Below, piece by piece: positions 59,569 through 64,000 of a stretch of 64,000 nucleotides of DNA. The DNA comes from a virus. The position numbers and the translations under genes were made by a program. The notes beneath the pieces are model-generated. The model did no database searches and was not told where the DNA came from. It was given only the letters and a program-made list of their open reading frames with translations. Position 1 is the first letter of the stretch. Each line of letters starts with the position of its first letter. The stretch covers positions 62,001 to 126,000 of IMG/VR virus record IMGVR_UViG_3300050821_002122. One strand, given 5' to 3'.

Positions 59569-59859
59569 TTATTTACTACTGTCGATATTGAAAGAAGACT
59601 TGACGGTGTTGATGAGTATCAGGTCTTTGGTCCTGCATTTGTCGTACAAAGTGATGATAGTGTTGAGGTAATTCAGTGTCTCAAGTTGAGAGTATGGTTT
59701 GTCTTCCATCAGCGGAATGAAAGGGCACTCAGCTACCACACTTTGTGGAATATTTCCTTTTGTCGTAGGCGGAACAAGCACTACGTCGTCTAAAGGTTTG
59801 CGTACCGGCACCTGAGTGCATGCACTCAGCAGAAGAAGCGAGGCGAAGAAAGCTTTCAT
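59569..59859 (-). CDS. o-spanin lipoprotein (Rz1-like)
   Basis: Product of 96 residues with a signal peptide and lipobox: MKAFFASLLLLSACTQ, Cys14 being the lipid-modified residue. The mature part begins Val/Pro-rich (VPVRKPLDDVVLVPP) and continues helical. Outer-membrane half of the spanin pair that fuses the two membranes in the last step of lysis. The ATG overlaps the i-spanin stop by four bases. Confidence 0.88.
   Translation of the reverse strand: MKAFFASLLLLSACTQVPVRKPLDDVVLVPPTTKGNIPQSVVAECPFIPLMEDKPYSQLETLNYLNTIITLYDKCRTKDLILINTVKSSFNIDSSK
59570..59578 (-). promoter_or_regulatory. TAGTAAATA promoter-like site
   Basis: Minus strand reads CAGTAGTAAATAAAG, 58 bases upstream of the start of the 58472 gene and overlapping the spanin stop. 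It shares the AGTAAATA core with the three other intergenic sites. Confidence 0.5.
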
Positions 59860-60302
59860 TTCGGTTCCCCTTGAGTTTTGATCAGGTTGTTGATTGCCCC
59901 AACCGTCTTCTCATCCAGTGCGCAGGTAGCGGTCTGTGGTGGCGCCGTGTTCTTGATGTATTGATCGATTACTGTATTGCGCTGTGTCTCTTTTGCAGTC
60001 TCTGCCTGTGCTGTGGCGATAGCCTGCTCCGAAACCTGACCTTCCAACTCATGCAACCTGTCGTTGCGGGCAGCAGTATCATCGTTGATCTTTTTTGTCA
60101 GAGTATCGACCTTTAACTGTAGAGCATCGACGATTGGTTTCTGAACCGCCACCTCGTCTGTGACACCATCCTTGTGTCCACTGGAATAACCAGTGTGATG
60201 CCCTGCAGAATATATGGCAGTCACAAGTAGCAGCAGAGCGAAGCCCACAATGAGGTCCTTACCTAGCGGCGTACCGAAAAATAGCTTTATTGCTGTGAAC
60301 AT
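59856..60302 (-). CDS. i-spanin (Rz-like)
   Basis: Product of 148 residues (AAGGAC upstream). One N-terminal membrane helix (LIVGFALLLLVTAIYSAG) anchors a periplasmic coiled coil (VDALQLKVDTLTKKINDDTA; LHELEGQVSEQAIATAQAE) with a Cys-containing end (TATCALDEKTV). This is the inner-membrane spanin layout, confirmed by the lipoprotein gene that overlaps its 3' end. No endolysin or holin gene is beside it. Confidence 0.88.
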   Translation of the reverse strand: MFTAIKLFFGTPLGKDLIVGFALLLLVTAIYSAGHHTGYSSGHKDGVTDEVAVQKPIVDALQLKVDTLTKKINDDTAARNDRLHELEGQVSEQAIATAQAETAKETQRNTVIDQYIKNTAPPQTATCALDEKTVGAINNLIKTQGEPK

Positions 60303-60311
60303 GATAGGTCC

Positions 60312-61310
60312 TTAGAAGTACTTCGATTTAATTTTGGCGAGAATCCATTCTGGACAGCTACCTGGGTCCCACAAACTAACGCCTGCTTCTTTTGCTGCCT
60401 TGCTCGGTTCTGCTTCGTCAGCGAATGGAATGTAGGGGCTACCCTTTATCTTCCACAAGCGCAGGACCTTGACATCGAACATTTGCTTCAGCGACTCGTT
60501 CAGTTTCGTGGTACAAGCTATACCTGCGCAATCGCCGTCCATGAGCAACACAACTATCTTGGCACCACTAAGCTCAAGTATTTTTGTCTTCGTTGCGGTC
60601 CAACTTTGAGTACCCAAGATACACATCGCAGGTATTCCGTAGGCCAACAAACGCAGCGCATCGCGGGGACCTTCTACCAAGACTATAGTACGCGACTTCA
60701 TTTTGCGCATCATCTGGACGGAATAGTCATACGGGAACAGCCCATGTGTCTTGGACCATACGCCCTTGGAATTGATGTAAGACGAATACTCAGCATGCTT
60801 TTTCAAGCGTGCTTTTATGTAACCCTTGAGATTACCATTGACATAAACTGGTAGCCAAATCTTCTTGACCTGCCACCCGTAGTCTGGATGGTTGACCTTA
60901 CAAAACTTGGCGCCCAACGCAATCAACAGATTCGTAGGTATCTCTCTCCACCGTTTATTTGCCGGCAGCTTGCTATAAACAATCTCTTCGTCTTGGATTT
61001 CGTCTTCGTTTGCTAATGACATGACGGCCGTATTGGCAAACTCATCCTGCGGCTTCGATGGACCGAAGGGTTTCAGACCAAGCAAGGGAGATACCTTATT
61101 CCAAGTTGCAGTTTCGCCACACCCGTAACATTTGAAATAAGGACTGACCAAATGAGGTCCGTGGTAGATACGACCACTTGGGGTCTTCTCTGCGTGGAAG
61201 GGACAAAGCACGAATGTCGAATCGGGTATCTTCTTTGTCTCGCCGCTGTACTGCGCAAGCTGATCGAGTACGAACTGCCGCTTGCTGTCTGTACCAACAT
61301 AATCGTTCAT
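60312..61310 (-). CDS. DnaG-like primase
   Basis: Product of 332 residues. CHC2-type zinc finger: CPFHAEKTPS (Cys36, His39) and CYGCGE (Cys61, Cys64). Toprim domain: IVLVEGPRDALRLLAYG with the catalytic Glu and VVLLMDGDCAGI with the DxD pair. It makes RNA primers for lagging-strand synthesis, the T4 gp61 role, and lies in the polymerase operon. ATGA overlap with the previous gene; no strong ribosome site of its own. Confidence 0.92.
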   Translation of the reverse strand: MNDYVGTDSKRQFVLDQLAQYSGETKKIPDSTFVLCPFHAEKTPSGRIYHGPHLVSPYFKCYGCGETATWNKVSPLLGLKPFGPSKPQDEFANTAVMSLANEDEIQDEEIVYSKLPANKRWREIPTNLLIALGAKFCKVNHPDYGWQVKKIWLPVYVNGNLKGYIKARLKKHAEYSSYINSKGVWSKTHGLFPYDYSVQMMRKMKSRTIVLVEGPRDALRLLAYGIPAMCILGTQSWTATKTKILELSGAKIVVLLMDGDCAGIACTTKLNESLKQMFDVKVLRLWKIKGSPYIPFADEAEPSKAAKEAGVSLWDPGSCPEWILAKIKSKYF

Positions 61311-61993
61311 GAGTAGTTTGGAACGTTTGGGTCTTTGTAAAGAATCTGCTCCAGTGCGTTAGCAGACCTCAGAACATTGAGGTAATCACTCGGAAATTTC
61401 CGACGCAAATTCCACCAGCGCGCACAAATATTTTGCGAGTGAATGAACAACGATCGGTTCAACAAAAGCGGAAGGGGGAACAGAATATAGCGTTGGTGCT
61501 TTTGAGCCACCAGAGTCGCCTTCAGATCGAAGGTGGACCACGTTAGGCGCACTGACTGATCCTCCGCGTCAAAAATCAGATTTACGTAAAGTGGTCGCGA
61601 ACCCGCAAACAGATAAAAGCTACCGCTCACTGGTTCGACTTCCGACTCTACACTAGCTATATTTACTACCGCAGTCAAATCTGGTAGTTGAGCCTGTAGT
61701 TGCCCCAACTTATAAAGTTGACGACAGCCTGGCCAAAGAGAATCAAGTTCTTCCAACCCTTTCACCAATGCCTCATGCTCACCGATGCATGATACAACCA
61801 TCCGTTTGAATCTTTGTGGCAGATATATGTCGATTGGTTTGGCCGTTGTTGCCTCTTGCCATGATCCTTTGTTCCTGTCCACTATGTGGATACCCGTACG
61901 CATGTACGGTACACTTAGGTTGAGGGCAAACGGGTTTATTTTTCCATTGGAGTATAGAACAAGACTTCCATACAGAGTATCAGTGTAGTTCAT
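61307..61993 (-). CDS. Unknown protein in the replication operon
   Basis: Product of 228 residues. SFYLFAGSRPLYVNLIFDAE, QSVRLTWSTFDLKATLV and RRKFPSDYLNVLRSANALEQ are visible; a mostly beta N-terminal part and a helical end. No motif recognised. Coupled to primase by a four-base overlap, hence possibly a replication or recombination accessory. Confidence 0.6.
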   Translation of the reverse strand: MNYTDTLYGSLVLYSNGKINPFALNLSVPYMRTGIHIVDRNKGSWQEATTAKPIDIYLPQRFKRMVVSCIGEHEALVKGLEELDSLWPGCRQLYKLGQLQAQLPDLTAVVNIASVESEVEPVSGSFYLFAGSRPLYVNLIFDAEDQSVRLTWSTFDLKATLVAQKHQRYILFPLPLLLNRSLFIHSQNICARWWNLRRKFPSDYLNVLRSANALEQILYKDPNVPNYS

Positions 61994-62351
61994 TGGTTGA
62001 CCTGTTATAGTTTAGCCGCATACCACTAAGTTCAGAGCCGTAAGTCAACGCCCAGGCGACTGGATTTGTCAGATCGCAGTCGCCCTCATAAAGCATGGTG
62101 AGCATTTCCCTAACAACGTCTTGAACTTGGATTTCGCTGGCAGCCCAGAATATGAAATTTAGGACTTCATGTTCAAAAATAACGAACCGCGGGCTAGAGG
62201 CACCCGCAGCAAGTGCAACGGTAATACGAGTATTAGCCCACGGGCTAACCAACTCGTCAACGAACAGCATGTAAATCTGTTGGTTCAAATGGTCCGATAT
62301 ATAAATCCTGTCTACCTCTACCTGTTCTATGCTGTAGCGGCTTCCTTGCAT
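61980..62351 (-). CDS. Unknown small protein in the replication operon
   Basis: Product of 123 residues (AAGGAG upstream), overlapping the polymerase 3' end by 25 bases. QQIYMLFVDELVSPWANTRI, PRFVIFEHEVLNFIFW and VREMLTMLYEGDCD suggest an alpha/beta fold. Function unknown. Confidence 0.6.
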   Translation of the reverse strand: MQGSRYSIEQVEVDRIYISDHLNQQIYMLFVDELVSPWANTRITVALAAGASSPRFVIFEHEVLNFIFWAASEIQVQDVVREMLTMLYEGDCDLTNPVAWALTYGSELSGMRLNYNRSTNELH

Positions 62352-64000
62352 TTAGACTCCTTGCCCTTATGAATGTAGATTGGCCGGATAGCTTCTACAA
62401 TCTGCTTGTCCAGGTCGCTCACATTCAGTAGAGGATAATGTTTTTGTAGCCAATGACGGCATTTTTTATTAGCCCAAGGTTTGAAGATTTCTTGTAGCAC
62501 ATCCTGTTCGGTTCTACCATCAGCCAACAGGCCAAGCTCTGCCGCTTCTTTTATAGAAGCCTGTATGCCAGAAACAATACTAGGTAAAGACCAATCCCAC
62601 TTATGAGTAATGTCATCACGCGCCCCAAACTCCAACTCGATCTCAGGCTCTACCGGAAACTTGAAGTTGAATTCACGTTCGTAGGCCTCAGTTACACCGT
62701 AAGTTGCACACCACTGGAGAATATGTGCATATGGAATAACCATAGCATACGGCACCGAATAGTAGTTCGCATCGTGAACGGCTCGATTGTACGGCACACG
62801 TAACGACCATGCGTCATATTCAATACCCAGCAGTTCGCAAATCTGAGGCAAACGTTTGTAATAGTGTTCCATAATGATGCGACCAGCTTTGACGCCAATC
62901 TCGGATGCCCAACCTTGGATTGGGGCATTGGAACCTCTACGCACTTGCTGCGCAATGATCTTCTTATCGCCCGTCATTGCAGCGAATAGGTGACGAATAC
63001 GACCGATTGGCGAGAATACGATGTACAGTTCTTCCGCCATCTTTTTCGTCTTGTTGGTCCAAGCACCAGCCTTCTTGAACTCAGCAAAGATTTTGTCGAT
63101 AAGACCTTGAGCGAACGGTGTGCGATCCTCCGCCAGCAAGTCCTTTAACTTCTTCTCGGCCTCAGCAGCCACCTTAGCAGGTGTCTCTTTGTTGCCAATC
63201 GTTGACATCAGTTCCAGCTTATCACCAGTCTTCGTGTCTTCGCCCAAGGTGGCCGCAGACTTACCGTAAATCAGACCGAAGATAATAGCCTTAATCGCAT
63301 CACGAAGGGGATGGTCTTTATCCACGATCTTGTTTAGCAACCGCTTCACGTTCAGGATATGGATATCACCGCGCAACTTTATATCAGCTAAAGCCTTTAC
63401 ACTTGGATGGCGGTAATCACCATCATCTTCGGCCATTGAATACATACCATCATTTGCGAATTCTGCATGATACTTCTTCGCAGCTTTGACGTAGGCCTTA
63501 TGTGCCAATTCTTGTGAGCCAAAGACACCTAAGTGCTTTACCTTTTTACGTGGACTCGGTTTTATCTGTGCTACCCAACTGCCTGCTTTCGGCCCAGGAT
63601 AAACACCTTTGTAACCAGAGCTAGTTTTTGTGGAATCAGTTCTGCGGTTTCTTGAATTCTCCAACCTAGTTGCTGGTCGTAGATTATTAATGCGATTGTT
63701 AAACGGATTGTTGTCTTTGTGGTCTACTTCAACTGGAAGGTACCCGTAAACCAGCAAAAAGGCTATTCTATGTGCTCTATACAACTCACCATTTAGGGAT
63801 AGGTACCACGAATCTTTACGTTTGGAGCCTGCCACACTTCCTATAGGTGTATTGCGGCTGCGAGCTTGTTTCCAGGTGAATTTTCCACTATCTGGGTCGT
63901 AAATAAACCACTCATCCATGAGTTTTTTTAGGTCTTTATCTTCTTGCGGAATACCAGGGATAGCTATATATGCCTGCCGCAATTTCTGACCAATGCGGAA
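62327..64000 (-). CDS. DNA polymerase I, C-terminal part, with in-frame HNH-AP2 insert; 5' end outside window
   Basis: Frame is open to the window edge. Order: RIGQKLRQAYIAIPG, which in family A polymerases directly precedes motif A; a complete HNH-AP2 endonuclease (63446-63952); then MYSMAEDDG, GDIHILNVKRLL, motif B AIKAIIFGLIYGKSA, RRGSNAPIQGWASEIGV and motif C AVHDANYY, with His-Asp kept but Ala for the usual Glu. Motif A with its catalytic Asp is not present anywhere in the visible part. No stop codon, intein end motif or group I core was seen. Polymerase identity is clear; whether this copy is active as encoded is not. Confidence 0.85.
   Translation of the reverse strand, partial: FRIGQKLRQAYIAIPGIPQEDKDLKKLMDEWFIYDPDSGKFTWKQARSRNTPIGSVAGSKRKDSWYLSLNGELYRAHRIAFLLVYGYLPVEVDHKDNNPFNNRINNLRPATRLENSRNRRTDSTKTSSGYKGVYPGPKAGSWVAQIKPSPRKKVKHLGVFGSQELAHKAYVKAAKKYHAEFANDGMYSMAEDDGDYRHPSVKALADIKLRGDIHILNVKRLLNKIVDKDHPLRDAIKAIIFGLIYGKSAATLGEDTKTGDKLELMSTIGNKETPAKVAAEAEKKLKDLLAEDRTPFAQGLIDKIFAEFKKAGAWTNKTKKMAEELYIVFSPIGRIRHLFAAMTGDKKIIAQQVRRGSNAPIQGWASEIGVKAGRIIMEHYYKRLPQICELLGIEYDAWSLRVPYNRAVHDANYYSVPYAMVIPYAHILQWCATYGVTEAYEREFNFKFPVEPEIELEFGARDDITHKWDWSLPSIVSGIQASIKEAAELGLLADGRTEQDVLQEIFKPWANKKCRHWLQKHYPLLNVSDLDKQIVEAIRPIYIHKGKESKCKEAATA
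63446..63952 (-). mobile_element. HNH-AP2 homing endonuclease unit within polymerase
   Basis: About 169 codons with the layout of a stand-alone HNH homing endonuclease: MDEWFIYDPDSGKFTW, ELYRAHRIAFLLVYGYLPVE then VDHKDNNPFNNRINNLR (HNH) and SGYKGVYPGPKAGSWVAQI with FGSQELAHKAYVKAAKKYH (AP2). It is a relative of the gene at 56907-57437. It is in frame with polymerase sequence on both sides. Boundaries are set by where polymerase similarity stops and resumes and are good to a few codons. Confidence 0.82.

Noticed and set aside
62327-64000. Intein in the DNA polymerase
   Set aside because: The insert has no Cys/Ser at its start, no His-Asn followed by Cys/Ser/Thr at its end, and no Hint-domain blocks; it reads as an HNH-AP2 endonuclease throughout.
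1-64000. tRNA genes
   Set aside because: While reading the gaps I saw no cloverleaf with the TTCGA arm; a dedicated covariance search would be decisive.

Overview
The window is part of the genome of a large double-stranded DNA tailed phage with a contractile (myovirus) tail of the T4-superfamily type. The evidence is a T4-like baseplate set (products resembling gp6, gp25, gp53, gp5, gp27, gp26 and a tail-tube-like initiator), a portal and large terminase in one block, a UvsX-type recombinase, an acidic-tailed gp32-like single-strand binding protein, a RuvC-type resolvase, a DnaG-like primase and a family A DNA polymerase. Overlapping i-spanin and lipoprotein o-spanin genes point to a Gram-negative host. 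No integrase, repressor or tRNA was recognised. Major capsid and tail sheath genes are not in the window. Genes are packed tightly, with many 4-base start/stop overlaps (ATGA).

Layout. (1) 1-11344, plus strand: host-recognition locus with two long repeat-built tail fibres, each followed by a small YTYSG-repeat protein, then a DUF4376-like protein and small genes; it ends at a 15-bp hairpin (11346-11380) facing the minus-strand genes. (2) 11382-27137, minus: fibre/collar proteins, the baseplate wedge and hub, PAAR tip, spike, a transglycosylase protein and a long tape-measure-like protein. (3) 27395-37780, minus: two unknown genes, portal, a GNAT acetyltransferase, an inserted homing-endonuclease-like gene, RuvC, an SMR-like membrane protein, large terminase with its overlapping upstream partner, and UvsX. 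(4) 37850-44091, minus: the gp32-like protein, a sigma-70-region-2-like protein, a SWIM zinc finger protein, a winged-helix regulator and small genes. (5) 44091-46165, minus: thymidylate synthase split by a group I intron that carries a GIY-YIG endonuclease. (6) 46237-58416, minus: small genes, then a base-modification block (FolE, QueE, DpdA-like transglycosylase, QueD, a second T-fold-like protein, two PAPS-reductase-type PP-loop proteins, two GT-B glycosyltransferases and a PIG-L/LmbE deacetylase), an HNH endonuclease and a zincin-like protein. (7) 58472-64000, minus: an unknown acidic protein, spanins, primase, two unknowns and the C-terminal part of DNA polymerase I, which carries an in-frame HNH/AP2 endonuclease where motif A is expected.

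The most interesting biology is the base-modification block. FolE, QueD and QueE make the 7-deazaguanine core from GTP, and DpdA-type enzymes put 7-deazaguanines into DNA. Two glycosyltransferases bracketing a PIG-L deacetylase in the same block suggest that the inserted base may be further decorated with an amino sugar. I know of no such phage modification, and it is an inference from gene content. Four homing-endonuclease-type elements of three or four families (zinc-ribbon/PD-(D/E)XK-like, GIY-YIG in an intron, and two HNH-AP2) show that mobile genes have repeatedly entered this genome.
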